A stretch of 64,000 bases of DNA from Arthrobacter sp. NicSoilB8 (GCF_019977355.1 NZ_AP024655.1:1922001-1986000), one strand, 5' to 3'; positions 51,593-61,199 are shown, counted from the first letter of the stretch. Numbers and translations are program-made. The notes: a model not told the origin generated them from the sequence alone.

Positions 51593-53299
51593 TTACAGAC
51601 CCTCGCGATTGGCCATTCCGTTCTCGGGTCCGCTAGGGACGATCGGGAGAATGATTCGCGAGGGACGTTTGCGATCGTGGTAGAGCCGCTGCTGTGCGAC
51701 GCGGATGGTAGTGCCCTCCGTCACGGGTTCGCCCGTGTTGAGGTTGCGGTCCCAGCGGGGGAAGTTGCTGGAAGTCACCTGCACGCGCAGGCGGTGGCCC
51801 GCCCTTATAACGATGGAGGTCGACCACAGGTCGACATCGACCTCGTCGACACGCTCCGATTCGGTATGCACACGTGTTATCCCGTCGGTGATATTGCGCG
51901 ATACGCCAGCCGCGTCGACCTCGCACACCCGCACTACCCAGTCGGTGGAGGGTCCGTCCGTGGAGGCGAAGATGGTTGCGCGTATGCGTCCGGTGATCTC
52001 GAGGTCGGCCTCGAGTGGGTCGGTGGTGAAAACCAGAACGTCGTCACGGGCCTCCACGATGCGCTGGTCGAACGGGCCTGCGGGGAAGTCGGAGGCCATT
52101 TGGATGCTTCCCCCCCGTGTGATGACGGGGTCAGCCGGGTCGTAGGTGAAGCCCGACCCGGCCACGTCAAGCTCGGGCACTGACCATGTCAGAGTCCTGT
52201 CCTCGTTGAGATACAGCGCCGTGTCCTTGGCCCGTGCGAGCGGCCAGTCCTCTTCGGACCTCCACTGGTTTGTACCCATCACGAAGATCAGGACACCGGG
52301 TTCGTGTGCGTGGGTGGCGGGCATGTCCTTGAGCCAGTGGTCATACCACTCACGCTCGATATCAGTGACCGTCTGCCCGCCCGGGGTCTGGGCGGACAGG
52401 CCGAAGTTGATTTCGCCTACCTGGCCTCCATTCCAAGGTGATGAGAGGCTGCCATGGTGCCAGGGCCCGATCACTAGGCGAGCGATACGGCCGCGTGCCC
52501 GCAGGCCGACGTAGTTGTCGATGTCTCCTTGCAGAAAGAGGTCGTACCAGCCCGCGAACCCCAAGGTGGGAACGTCGATATCGTCGTACTTGCTCGAGAC
52601 GCGTATGTCCTCCATGGTTGCGGGCTCCGCCAGGGCTAGGGTGACCCCGAGGTCCGGCTGACCTGTCGCCGCCAGCGCCGCAGGGGCACCTGCCGGCAAC
52701 TGCCAATACGTGCGGCTCGCGAGCGCATCAAGTTCGCTGAACGTCGTCCCCAACTGCCTCATCATTGCGTCGGCCTCGAGCCCGGCCTTCGGGATCTGGC
52801 CCAGGGCGGTAAACAGTCCCCAGAAAAGGTTGTTTCCGAACTCGATCGCCCCTCCTCGGAACAGTAAGCCGTTGTCCGGGTCGGCGAAAGTTGTGGCAGG
52901 GACGATGGTCGCCAGATGTGGGGGACGGGCAATCGCGGCGCTCCACTGAGTGCTGCCGAGATAGCTGGGGCCGAACATGCCCACCCTGCCGTTGCTGCCC
53001 GGTAGAGAAGCTGCCCATTCAACGGTGTCGTAGCCGTCCTCGCGTTCGTGTAGCAAGGGTTGCCACTCGCCGTCGGAAGTGAAGCGACCCCTGGAGTCCT
53101 GCGTGACCACGATGTAGCCGGCTCGCACCAGCGTCCTAATGTCGAGCTGGCCGGTCTCCATCAAATTCTTGTCGTACGGGTGGCGGGCAAGAAGAACAGG
53201 GAAGGGACCTTCTCCCTCAGGGCGGAAAACGTTGGCTCGCAGAATGGTGCCGTCGCGCATCGTTGCGGGAACGTCTAGTTGGAGGGTGATTTCATGCAT
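51593..53299 (-). CDS. CocE/NonD-family hydrolase (X-Pro dipeptidyl-peptidase S15-like)
   Basis: About 568 residues from ATG 53299, with GAGGA upstream. The S15/CocE alpha/beta-hydrolase domain has the nucleophile in MFGPSYLGSTQW (Ser about 112) and the His in IGPWHHGSLS, with an oxyanion Tyr in ARHPYDK. The C-terminal jelly-roll domain (DVLVFTTDPLEADLEITG, RLRVQVTSSNFPRWDRN) is standard. These enzymes cleave esters or amides such as cocaine, cephalosporin and glutaryl acylamides. Here an ester or lactone intermediate is plausible. No signal peptide, so probably cytoplasmic. Confidence 0.85.
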   Translation of the reverse strand: MHEITLQLDVPATMRDGTILRANVFRPEGEGPFPVLLARHPYDKNLMETGQLDIRTLVRAGYIVVTQDSRGRFTSDGEWQPLLHEREDGYDTVEWAASLPGSNGRVGMFGPSYLGSTQWSAAIARPPHLATIVPATTFADPDNGLLFRGGAIEFGNNLFWGLFTALGQIPKAGLEADAMMRQLGTTFSELDALASRTYWQLPAGAPAALAATGQPDLGVTLALAEPATMEDIRVSSKYDDIDVPTLGFAGWYDLFLQGDIDNYVGLRARGRIARLVIGPWHHGSLSSPWNGGQVGEINFGLSAQTPGGQTVTDIEREWYDHWLKDMPATHAHEPGVLIFVMGTNQWRSEEDWPLARAKDTALYLNEDRTLTWSVPELDVAGSGFTYDPADPVITRGGSIQMASDFPAGPFDQRIVEARDDVLVFTTDPLEADLEITGRIRATIFASTDGPSTDWVVRVCEVDAAGVSRNITDGITRVHTESERVDEVDVDLWSTSIVIRAGHRLRVQVTSSNFPRWDRNLNTGEPVTEGTTIRVAQQRLYHDRKRPSRIILPIVPSGPENGMANREGL

Positions 53300-53548
53300 G
53301 TGCTTGTCCTCTGAAGTCGACCGCATTCAGTACGACCTGGTTTGGGGTCGTGGGACGGCCTATGGATTAACTGGTGGAAGCGATACAGCTACAAGACTGA
53401 TGGTCAACTTGACAGCTTGTCTACGAATGTCCGGCGAGCGATCGGGTCATGACCGTTCTTGGCGGGTCATTCGGTGGCACCCGACGCAACTGGGCGGATC
53501 AGTCTCCGCTGGCAATGAAGGCCCGCTGTCTTGGTAGGAGGGGGGGTC

Positions 53549-54310
53549 TCAGCGAGAGATGAATCCGCCGTCGATAACGAGCTCCGTTCCGGTGATGAAC
53601 TTCGCCTCGTCCGACGCAAGGTAGAGCATGCCGTACGCGATGTCGGAGGCCTCCCCAGCATGGGGCGGCAAGGGGACGGTTCCGGGGTTGGCCAGCGTTT
53701 CCCTCGTGAGCCCGTAGCCTCGGGTCAAGCCGGTGTCCACTGGACCGGGATGCACTGAGTTCACCCGGATATTGTCCTTTGCAAACCATTGGGCAGTGTG
53801 TTTTGTCAGGGAGCGGACCGCCCCCTTCGAAGCGGAGTACGCGGCACTGCCGCCGTCCGAGGGGCCGCCGACAATTCCGGCGATCGATGACACGTTCACG
53901 ATGGAGCCGTGGCCAGCCGCCTGCATAGCGGGGATGACACTCTTCATTCCGAGCCAAGGTCCGGTGACATTGATGGCCATCACCTTGTTCCAGTCGTCAA
54001 GCTCGGCTTCGAGGACACCCTTCGCCATAGCAATGCCGGCGTTATTTATCAGGATGTCGATCGTGCCCCACTCGGTGAGGACGTCGTCAACCACACGCTT
54101 CCAGTCCCCGGCAGAGGAAACATCGTGCGTGCGGGCGATCGCCTCGCCGCCATGCCCGGTGACTTCCTCGACCGCCTGTCGCAGTGCCTCCGTCGAGATG
54201 TCCGTGGCCACTACCCGCGCCCCCTCGGCCACGAAGAGCTTGAGGGCGGAGAGCCCCATACCGCTGGCTGCGCCCGTGATGATGGCAACCTTGCCGGCCA
54301 ATCGTGACAT
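53549..54310 (-). CDS. Short-chain dehydrogenase/reductase, paralogue of the 40.7-kb SDR
   Basis: A 253-residue protein. ATG 54310 has GAAGGAAG at a suitable distance. Motifs are TGAASGMG, NNAGIAMAKGVLEAEL, IVNVSSIAGI and YSASKGAVRS, ending IDGGFISR. It has the same length as the SDR at 40702 and shares long runs (AEWGTIDIL-like, HIRVNSVHPGP-like), so the two arose by duplication. It lies between the CocE-like hydrolase and an ABC transporter on the same strand. Possibly an NAD-linked alcohol dehydrogenase; substrate unknown. Confidence 0.85.
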   Translation of the reverse strand: MSRLAGKVAIITGAASGMGLSALKLFVAEGARVVATDISTEALRQAVEEVTGHGGEAIARTHDVSSAGDWKRVVDDVLTEWGTIDILINNAGIAMAKGVLEAELDDWNKVMAINVTGPWLGMKSVIPAMQAAGHGSIVNVSSIAGIVGGPSDGGSAAYSASKGAVRSLTKHTAQWFAKDNIRVNSVHPGPVDTGLTRGYGLTRETLANPGTVPLPPHAGEASDIAYGMLYLASDEAKFITGTELVIDGGFISR

Positions 54311-54540
54311 ATTCATCTTCCTTCTCTGATAGTTGATTCGTTCAGCAGCTGCCGTTGTCGAGATTGTTCTGCACGGGCTCCTTCTGACAGTGCTGGGGGA
54401 GCGGAAGCGGCAGTTCTCGGAATGAGGACTCGCGGGTGTTGGAGGTGCGGGCCACGACGCCGTAGCGTACCTTGAGCAACTGGCGGTGACTCCGGCTTCT
54501 CGCGGCAATGTTTGTGTGCTTGTCGTAGTTATGCGACAGG

Positions 54541-55557
54541 TCAGGCTTCTCCTGACCGCTTTCGTGACCGTGTGTAGGCGTCCAGCGATACGGCGGCGAG
54601 GACGATCACGCCGAGGGCCACCTCTTGTGTTGCCTGTGGAAATGCCAGGATGTCGAAGACATTGTTGATGGTTCCAAAGATAAGGATGCCAATGAGCGTT
54701 CGCCACATGGCGCCTTCTCCGCCGAGCAGTGAAGTTCCGCCGATGATAACGATCGCGATCGAGTTGAGCGTGACTCCAACGGCCACGCCTGGCTGTCCGA
54801 CGCCGATGACGGACCCCAAAACGATTCCCGCGAGTGCGGCGAGCATAGCTGTCAGCACGTAGGTACTTGCCCGAAGTGAGGTCACGGGGAGTCCGGCCAG
54901 CCGTGCGGCTTCGTTGTTGCCGCCGATCGCGTAGATTCCCCGGCCGTACACGGTCTTGGAAAGGGCGAACCATCCTGCCGCGACGAGGACTGCAAGAAGC
55001 CAGACGGAGAGCGGCGCTCCGAGGAAGTCTGCGTCGGAAAGGAAATCGTAGCCGCCTGGTGCCATGGAAACCGGTTTGGAGTTCGTGTACAGCAAGGTCA
55101 GCCCGCTGAACAATGAGGCGGTCGCGAGAGTTGCGATGAACGCATTTACTTTCGCTTTTGTGATGAGGAGGGCGTTGATCAGGCCGAGGAGGAATCCGAT
55201 CACCAGCGTGATGAGTATCGCCGGCCCCGCGGGCATCATGTGGGACAGGGTCGCATAGGACACTCCGCCGATAGCCAGCACGGCGGCCACCGAAAGGTCG
55301 AAGCCTCCCGCGATGATAATGAACGTCATCCCTACGGCGATGATGCCGACGGGAGCGTTCTGGGTCAGGAGGTTGATCAGGTTTCCCGGGTTGAGGAAGC
55401 GGGGATTGAGGATGATCGCCGTGATGACGAGGATGATGAGTACCCAGACCATCCCGAGGCTTGCTGCTCTCTCTCGTAGGTTGAGCCTCCTGTTTGCCGT
55501 CACCTTGGGAGTAACAGTGCTTTCCGGGGTGGTATCCCGGTCGATGGTGGCGCTCAT
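54541..55557 (-). CDS. RbsC-like sugar ABC transporter permease
   Basis: A 338-residue protein with eight or more helices. The conserved BPD_transp_2 features are GGFDLSVAAVLAIGG in the loop between helices 2 and 3, YAIGGNNEAARLAGL (the cytoplasmic EAA-like loop that contacts the ATPase) and IVIIGGTSLLGGEGAMW. Its ATG overlaps the ATPase stop by 4 bases (ATGA). It probably imports a monosaccharide or related small molecule. Confidence 0.9.
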   Translation of the reverse strand: MSATIDRDTTPESTVTPKVTANRRLNLRERAASLGMVWVLIILVITAIILNPRFLNPGNLINLLTQNAPVGIIAVGMTFIIIAGGFDLSVAAVLAIGGVSYATLSHMMPAGPAILITLVIGFLLGLINALLITKAKVNAFIATLATASLFSGLTLLYTNSKPVSMAPGGYDFLSDADFLGAPLSVWLLAVLVAAGWFALSKTVYGRGIYAIGGNNEAARLAGLPVTSLRASTYVLTAMLAALAGIVLGSVIGVGQPGVAVGVTLNSIAIVIIGGTSLLGGEGAMWRTLIGILIFGTINNVFDILAFPQATQEVALGVIVLAAVSLDAYTRSRKRSGEA

Positions 55558-57122
55558 GCGTGCTCCTTCAATCCAAATGCTGCTTGCAGTACGTCTTCCA
55601 TGGCGATCTGCTGATCACCGGTCCGCTCGAGGAGCCCCATGCTGCGGCCCTTGGCAATAACGAGCACCCGATCGGACACCGCCAACACTTCTTCAAGCTC
55701 GGACGAGACCATGATCACGGCAACGCCCTCGGCCGCCATCACGCGTAGGGTCTCCAGGAGCTCGCCCTTGGCTCCGACGTCTATGCCGCGTGTGGGCTCG
55801 TCGGCGAGGAGCACTCGGGGTCGGTCGTACAGCCACCGTGCCATCAGCAGCTTCTGTTGGTTGCCTCCGGAGAACCTGTCGCTGCGTTCACCGAGTCGGG
55901 CTACAGGAAAGTTCAGCCGTGAGGCAGCCTCAGCGACCATCGCACGGAGTTTCCTTCGCCCGATCACACCGCCGGATGACGCTGCGCCAAGATTGGAGAG
56001 TGCGATGTTGTCCGCGGCGCTTCGGAGCAGGACGAGTCCTTCTCCCTTGCGATCCTCGGGGATCAAACCGATTCCGAGTTTGCGTGCGGCGCGCACAGTT
56101 CGTGGCCAGCCAGGCTCGGCGCCCGCCAGGCGGATGGTTCCCCGTGCGGTGGGTTCGGCGCCAGCGATTGCGCGCAGCAATGTTGAGCGGCCCGAACCTA
56201 CGAGACCGGCAATGCCAAGTATTTCCCCGGGCTTCACTTCCAGGTCGATATTTTCAATGGCTCCCGGGACGGTGAGCCCAACCACTTCAAGAATCGGGGC
56301 CACGCCCGGCTCGACCGGTCTCGAGTGTATTTCCACGGGCTTGTCCATGAGTACCCGGCCAAGCGTCTGATCACCTCGCTGGTCACCGAGCATCGCGCGC
56401 ACGAGTTCGGCCCGGGATTTCTCCCCGCGCCTGCTCGTGGTGATGGCCCGGCCGTTCCGGAATACCGTTAACCAATCCGCGAGCCGTTCGATTTCGTCGA
56501 AGTTGTGGCTCACGATCACGATGGTGACACCACGCTTGCGCAACCCTTCGATCGCTTTATAGAGCGCCTCCCGTTCCTCGACGGCAAGCGAGGCGCTGGG
56601 CTCATCGAAGAGAATGACGCGAGGCTCGACCACAAGGGACCGCATGATTTCGAGCAACTGCTGCTCTGCCACCGAGAGGGAGCCCACGGACACGCCGGCA
56701 GGTATGACCCGGACGTCCAGCTCGGCACACAGTTGGACGTAGCGGCGACGCATTTCGCGGCTGGAGAGAACTCCAAACCGGGCCAGGACGGACCCAAGAA
56801 ATACATTCGCTGCTGCATCCAGATGCGGGACGATCGTAAGTTCCTGATAGATGGCCGAGACGCCGCTCCGGCGCGCAGCGCGTAGATTCCCCGGTTCAAG
56901 CGGTTCACCGAAGACTTCGACGACACCCCCGTCAAAGTCGACGCGGCCGGCGATCGCGCCCAACGCCGTGGACTTGCCCGCTCCGTTCTCGCCGATCAGT
57001 GCATGTACTGTTCCTTCTTGGATCTCGACGTCCACATCGATCAATGCGCGAGTGGCACCGTAGGTCTTCGACACCGCTTTGAGCGCGACGGCGATAGCCG
57101 GGTCCGATTGCGAAGGCTCCAT
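55554..57122 (-). CDS. RbsA/MglA-like double-cassette ABC transporter ATPase
   Basis: A 522-residue protein with two ABC cassettes. Cassette 1: Walker A GENGAGKS, signature LSVAEQQLLEIMRSL, Walker B RVILFDEPSASLA. Cassette 2: degenerate Walker A GLVGSGRS, signature FSGGNQQKLLMARWL, Walker B VLLADEPTRGIDVGAKGEL. This duplicated layout is typical of the ribose/galactose CUT2 subfamily. It lies 80 bases downstream of a binding-protein gene and overlaps the permease gene. Confidence 0.92.
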   Translation of the reverse strand: MEPSQSDPAIAVALKAVSKTYGATRALIDVDVEIQEGTVHALIGENGAGKSTALGAIAGRVDFDGGVVEVFGEPLEPGNLRAARRSGVSAIYQELTIVPHLDAAANVFLGSVLARFGVLSSREMRRRYVQLCAELDVRVIPAGVSVGSLSVAEQQLLEIMRSLVVEPRVILFDEPSASLAVEEREALYKAIEGLRKRGVTIVIVSHNFDEIERLADWLTVFRNGRAITTSRRGEKSRAELVRAMLGDQRGDQTLGRVLMDKPVEIHSRPVEPGVAPILEVVGLTVPGAIENIDLEVKPGEILGIAGLVGSGRSTLLRAIAGAEPTARGTIRLAGAEPGWPRTVRAARKLGIGLIPEDRKGEGLVLLRSAADNIALSNLGAASSGGVIGRRKLRAMVAEAASRLNFPVARLGERSDRFSGGNQQKLLMARWLYDRPRVLLADEPTRGIDVGAKGELLETLRVMAAEGVAVIMVSSELEEVLAVSDRVLVIAKGRSMGLLERTGDQQIAMEDVLQAAFGLKEHA

Positions 57123-57202
57123 GGCCAGTTCTTCTTTCTATACTGGGCTGGAGCGCCGTTCGAACGAACGTCACCCCGGCCCGAGCTGGGCGAACTGCGG
57201 CG

Positions 57203-58300
57203 CTAGCGTAGCTCGGCGGGCAGTTGGGAGATCGTTTCCTTCGTGACCACAAAGGGATTCTTTGCAGTGCCAATGACCGAGTCGTCGACGAAGCGGGCGC
57301 CGGCGTCCCCGCGTTGGGCGGCGGCGATGGAGTTGAGGTTTGCCTTCATTTGGTTGTAAGGGAACAGCATTGTAGAGAGCTGGACGTTGCCGGCATCCAA
57401 CTGTTGGATCTGGAACTTGCCGAAACCGATGTCCACAATATGAACCTTTCCCGAAAGGCCGGCGCCTTTCTCAGCCTGGATGACGCCCTGGGTGAGGTCG
57501 GGCGAGGACGCAGACATGATGAGGGTGGTGTCCGGATGGCCCTGCAGGTAGGTCTGGGTCTTGTTGTACGCGTCAGTCGTCGTCCAGTCCGTGTAGATCG
57601 TGTCAACCGAATAGTCGGTGTTGTCCGCCGCGAGCTTTGCCAATGCGGCTTCTGTGACGCGCGTCTGGGTGTTGACCGCCGGGCCAAGAACGGCAAGCAC
57701 CTTCTGCTTACCCGGGTTAGCCTTTGCTGCGGCCGCCAACCACCCGTCGACGTAATCGCGCGTGGTGTTGCTGCCCACGAAGTTCAACGTACCCGGGGCC
57801 CAGACCTCGTCAACCGACTTGCCGGTATGATTTGCGCCGTCGTCGCACAGGGGCGAGCCTGAAATCGACGTAAGGATATTCGCCTTAGCGAAATCGTGGG
57901 TGAGGAGCTTGCAGGACATCACGCCGTCGAGGGCCATTACTACCGCGGCGTCGAAGTTTCCGGATGTCATCGCTGTCTGCATTTGGTTGAGCTGCTTGTT
58001 CGGGTCATAGCCTGCGTCAAACAAGGTCATGTCCATACCGAGTTCTTTGGCAGTCTCCTTCGCCGCGCGCTCCTGCTCCAGCCCGAACTCATTGGCCACA
58101 CCCGGGATAAAAACGGCGACCTTAAGGCCCTGGCCGGTCTTCAGGTTGACTGTCATCTCATTGCCGACATCGACTGCGACCGTGCCAGCTGGGCCCTGGC
58201 TGCCCGGGTTACCACTGGCGTTTCCAGCGCAACCGGCCAGGGCCAGCAGCACCGCCGTGGATCCAGCAGCCAACATGGCCCGCGACTTCGTTGTACGCAT
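57203..58300 (-). CDS. CUT2-type sugar-binding lipoprotein, copy 1
   Basis: About 365 residues from ATG 58300, with CAGGAG upstream. An N-terminal signal with lipobox LALAGC (Cys about 25) anchors it outside the membrane. The periplasmic-binding type 1 fold resembles RbsB (VAVFIPGVANEFGLEQERAA, QMQTAMTSGNFDAAVVMALD, VHIVDIGFG). It is the first gene of the ATPase-permease operon and shares its conserved promoter with a second copy at 58873. The ligand is unknown. Confidence 0.88.
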   Translation of the reverse strand: MRTTKSRAMLAAGSTAVLLALAGCAGNASGNPGSQGPAGTVAVDVGNEMTVNLKTGQGLKVAVFIPGVANEFGLEQERAAKETAKELGMDMTLFDAGYDPNKQLNQMQTAMTSGNFDAAVVMALDGVMSCKLLTHDFAKANILTSISGSPLCDDGANHTGKSVDEVWAPGTLNFVGSNTTRDYVDGWLAAAAKANPGKQKVLAVLGPAVNTQTRVTEAALAKLAADNTDYSVDTIYTDWTTTDAYNKTQTYLQGHPDTTLIMSASSPDLTQGVIQAEKGAGLSGKVHIVDIGFGKFQIQQLDAGNVQLSTMLFPYNQMKANLNSIAAAQRGDAGARFVDDSVIGTAKNPFVVTKETISQLPAELR

Positions 58301-58398
58301 AATTCTCCTGATTGCCTCGTTCCGGCACCTTGGGCGGCCGGGATGCATGTGATGTGTCGCGGGGCTTCTTTGCTTCGCGATCGTGATGTGGTACGCCG

Positions 58399-58428
58399 AC
58401 GCTACTTGGGGAAGCGACAGCGCGTCAA
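58399..58428 (-). promoter_or_regulatory. Promoter of binding-protein copy 1
   Basis: On the minus strand TTGACG (58428-58423) and TAGCGT (58404-58399) are separated by 18 bases, about 100 bases before the ATG at 58300. The same two hexamers with the same spacing recur before copy 2 while the spacer bases differ, which supports function. Confidence 0.55.
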
Positions 58429-58817
58429 TAGAAAAATCGCACAGTTTGGATGCAACTATCGCAATGTGTGCATTATTTGGATTTTGGGTGCGTGGGGAAG
58501 GGGTGAGTATGAATGTTCCGACACCATCTGAAGTGGGAGCACCTGGCCACCACGGGCGCACGGGCTGCCATAGGCGCATGTGCGAGTTGCGGCCGAAGCG
58601 GCAGGGTCCCTCCGACCGAGCGGCCACAATCGAATACCCCGTCCAGTCAGCTGAGTCCGACAGGGGCAACGTGCCGCCCTCCGTCAGGGTCGCTGAGGGG
58701 ATCGAGACGAAACGCATGTCGGGTCAGGCGACCTCCCTTAGGTCGCTCAACGGACTTGTCGACCCGGCCGCCGTGCCAGTTCTTCTTTCTAAACGGGTCT
58801 TCTTTCTAAACGGGGCT

Positions 58818-58845
58818 GGGGCGGTGTTCGGGTGAACGCCGCCCC
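58818..58845 (-). terminator. Terminator after binding-protein copy 2
   Basis: A 12-bp stem (GGGGCGGTGTTC with GAACGCCGCCCC, one G-T pair) and a 4-base loop, 28 bases past the copy 2 stop codon. On the minus strand it is followed by AGCCCCGTTT rather than a long T-run. Confidence 0.6.
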
Positions 58846-58872
58846 GGCGCCCTCTCTAAGCGATCTGCGGGG

Positions 58873-59958
58873 CTAGCGCAGTTCGGCGGGAAGTTCGGAG
58901 ATCGTGCCAGTCGTGATGGTGAAAGGACTTTTCGCAGTGCCGATGACCGAGTCATCCACAAAACGAGGGCCGGCTTCCCCGCGTTGAGCCGCAGCGATGG
59001 TCTCGAGGGATACCTTTATCCCGTTGTATGGGAAGAACAGTGTTGAGAATTGGATACTTCCCGCCTTTATCTGTTCGATTGAAAACTCGCCAAAACCCTG
59101 GTCCACAATGTGGACCTTTCCAAGAAGGCCTGCGTTTTCTACGGCTTTGACGATTCCCCGTGAGATGTCTGGCGTGTACATGGACAGGATGAGGGTGGTG
59201 TCCGCATGGCCCTGCAGGTACGTCTGGGTCTCGTTAAATGCGCCAGTAGTCGTGTAGTCGGTGTAGATCTTGTTGACCGTGTAGTCGGGGTTGTCCTCTG
59301 CAAACTTCGCCAGAGCAACTTCAATCACGCGCGTTTGGGCGGCGACTGCAGGACCAAGAACGGCAACAACATTCTGCTTGCCCGGGTTCGCTTTTGCTGC
59401 CGCGGAGAACCAGCCGTCGATGTAAGCGCGGGTGTTGTTGCTACCTACAAAGTTCATCGTTCCCGGCGCCCAGAGCTCGTCAACTGACTTACCGGTCTGA
59501 TTTATGCCGTACTCGCACAATGGTGTGACATTGTTCACCACAAGAATGTTGGCCTTGGGGTAATCCTCGGTGATGGTTTTGCAGACTACCGTGCCGTCGA
59601 GCGCCTGCACGACCGCAGCGTCGTAGCCCCCGGACGCCAGTGCGGTCTGCATTTGGTTGAGCTGCTGGCTCGGATTATAGCCCCCGTCGAACAAGGTCAT
59701 CTCCATGCCGAGCTCCTTGGCCGTCTCCTTCGCGGCAAGCTCCTGCGCCTGCCCGTATGCATTAGCGACACCAGGGATAAAGACGGCCACTTTGAGGTTG
59801 GGGCTGGTCTTCAGGTTGACCTTCATGCTATTGCCGACATCGATCGCGACAGTGTCAGCGGGGCCTTGACTGCTCGCGCTTTCAGCGCAGCCAGCCAGAG
59901 CCAGCAGCACCGCCGTCGATCCAGCAGTCAACATGATTCGCGACTTCATTGTTCGCAT
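58873..59958 (-). CDS. CUT2-type sugar-binding lipoprotein, copy 2
   Basis: About 361 residues from ATG 59958, with GAGGAG upstream. It is a close paralogue of copy 1, with the same lipobox (LALAGC) and blocks such as VAVFIPGVANAYGQAQELAA and VHIVDQGFGEFSIEQI. It lacks its own ATPase or permease, and a hairpin separates it from copy 1. It could widen ligand range for the same transporter. Divergence spread along the whole protein shows the duplication is not recent. Confidence 0.85.
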   Translation of the reverse strand: MRTMKSRIMLTAGSTAVLLALAGCAESASSQGPADTVAIDVGNSMKVNLKTSPNLKVAVFIPGVANAYGQAQELAAKETAKELGMEMTLFDGGYNPSQQLNQMQTALASGGYDAAVVQALDGTVVCKTITEDYPKANILVVNNVTPLCEYGINQTGKSVDELWAPGTMNFVGSNNTRAYIDGWFSAAAKANPGKQNVVAVLGPAVAAQTRVIEVALAKFAEDNPDYTVNKIYTDYTTTGAFNETQTYLQGHADTTLILSMYTPDISRGIVKAVENAGLLGKVHIVDQGFGEFSIEQIKAGSIQFSTLFFPYNGIKVSLETIAAAQRGEAGPRFVDDSVIGTAKSPFTITTGTISELPAELR

Positions 59959-60431
59959 TTTCTCCTCGCTTTTCTTTCGCACGCTGCGAAGCGTTCGTCC
60001 CCATGGCCTCCTATGCATTCGGCCGGCGCCGTTGACGACCGAAAGGCAGGGTGACTCGCCGCCAGCTTCTTTGCTTAGCGATCTCGGTGGGTGCTAGGCC
60101 GACGCTACTTGAGTTTGAGGTAGCACGTCAATAGAAAACTTGCACAATTTGTCTGTAGCTATCGTAGTTTGATCATTATCAGAATGATTCCGGCGGCGGC
60201 AGCATGGAAGTGGTCATCGTTGTCGAAAGCATCAGGAAGTGAATCGTCTTGGTGCGTGGCGGATCATCAACCACACAAGGAGTCAAAACAAGGCCCCGGT
60301 CGCTAGCGAGGTGTCAACGCAAGCTGCGGGCAGCAGCCCGTACTAGGCCAGTTTAAGGATGGCACTGTTGGCCAGACGTCAAACCCGATCACGGTGCGGG
60401 GGGTGTATTCGCGTGCACCGTCCCTTGCAAG
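59959..60431. other. Upstream region of binding-protein copy 2
   Basis: It contains the copy 2 promoter (60102-60131) and, upstream of it, TAGAAAACTTGCACAATTTG, which is conserved (as TAGAAAAATCGCACAGTTTG) before copy 1 and may be a regulator site. The remaining ~280 bases up to the small gene ending at 60432 show no gene. Confidence 0.5.
60102..60131 (-). promoter_or_regulatory. Promoter of binding-protein copy 2
   Basis: On the minus strand TTGACG (60131-60126) and TAGCGT (60107-60102) lie 18 bases apart, the same elements and spacing as before copy 1. The start codon is about 145 bases downstream. Confidence 0.55.
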
Positions 60432-60659
60432 TCATCTCCAGGCTCCGGCGGTCTCCCATTTGTAGGTCATCCAGACCTCATATCCGTCAGCTTTGCTGAT
60501 CAACCGACGCTGGTTCACGCCATCGGCTGCAAGCCAAAGGATCCCGTCGTCGATCGTCACAGCGTCAATCATCCCAGTCCGGAGAAACTGGCCATACTGT
60601 CTTATTTGCACGGTTTCCCCGACAAGAGGAAGCCAGTCATCTTGCTTGTGATATTTCAT
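60432..60659 (-). CDS. Small hypothetical protein
   Basis: A 75-residue protein from ATG 60659 with no strong ribosome site. It reads as a small beta-rich domain (LVGETVQIRQYGQFLRTGMI, then LWLAADGVNQRRLISKADGY), with no transmembrane helix. Short proteins with this composition are common in Micrococcaceae, but I cannot name a family. Retention of an open frame among decayed genes supports it moderately. Confidence 0.45.
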   Translation of the reverse strand: MKYHKQDDWLPLVGETVQIRQYGQFLRTGMIDAVTIDDGILWLAADGVNQRRLISKADGYEVWMTYKWETAGAWR

Positions 60660-60922
60660 TGCGGTGTCCGTTTACTAGTGTCTTTTCGGTCGTGGCTGCC
60701 CCGTCAAAAGATCCGCGCATGGCGGGGGCAGCCCTGAATCTTGATTGCGCAGTCGCGTCCGTCGCAGGCAGCAGGCCGCGACCGAGCAACTGCTGGAACG
60801 TCCCACGCTGTGGGTCCGTGTGCCCATGTCGCTTCCCAAACGGGTCCGGTGGCGGGTACATGCAGTCTCCCCGGTAGGTTCCTGCTGACGGTGCACCACC
60901 GAGCACGTTTACCCCGTGCTAT

Positions 60923-61105
60923 TCAGTGAGAGGTAAACCCACCGTCGGTGATGAGCTCCTCACCGGCGACGAATTTCGCTTCCTCGGAGGCAAGATAGAG
61001 CATTCCGTTCCGAGGCGTCACTATGCCAGTAACGACATGCGTCCACGAGTCCGGAGACGAGATGTCAGGGGGTGCGCGCGATTGCTTCGCCCCCATCGGC
61101 CGGTG
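60923..61105 (-). pseudogene. Internally deleted short-chain dehydrogenase remnant
   Basis: The minus strand reads GGEAIARTP, then after a stop and frame change SSPDSWTHVV, then directly GMLYLASEEAKFVAGEELI and TDGGFTSH. These match the SDR at 53549 at about residues 57-80 and at its last 27 residues. Roughly 150 codons between them, with the active site, are missing. Confidence 0.75.
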
Positions 61106-61199
61106 AGCAACCGCGGTTTGAGCGTGCGAATTGCTCACCGGCCCCGGCGACAGGGCACGCCTCCTGGAGGCACGACGCCAAGATCAGCTTTCGGTCCTT

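Larger units (their letters stand above)
58301..58872. other. Spacer between the two binding-protein genes
   Basis: It holds the copy 1 promoter (58399-58428), the terminator of copy 2 (58818-58845) and a tandem repeat of TCTTCTTTCTAAACGGG at about 58780-58815. The sequence GCCAGTTCTTCTTTCTA also occurs at about 57125, beyond the end of copy 1, showing that the downstream flank was duplicated with the gene. No protein gene is seen. Confidence 0.6.

Noticed and set aside
53549-54973. A 474-aa SDR starting at 54973
   Set aside because: The N-terminal 220 residues are antisense to the ABC permease gene and unlike any SDR. ATG 54310 with GAAGGAAG upstream gives the normal 253-aa protein.
57203-58717. 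A 504-aa binding protein starting at 58717
   Set aside because: The extension has no signal sequence and covers the conserved promoter. The lipoprotein signal starts at ATG 58300.
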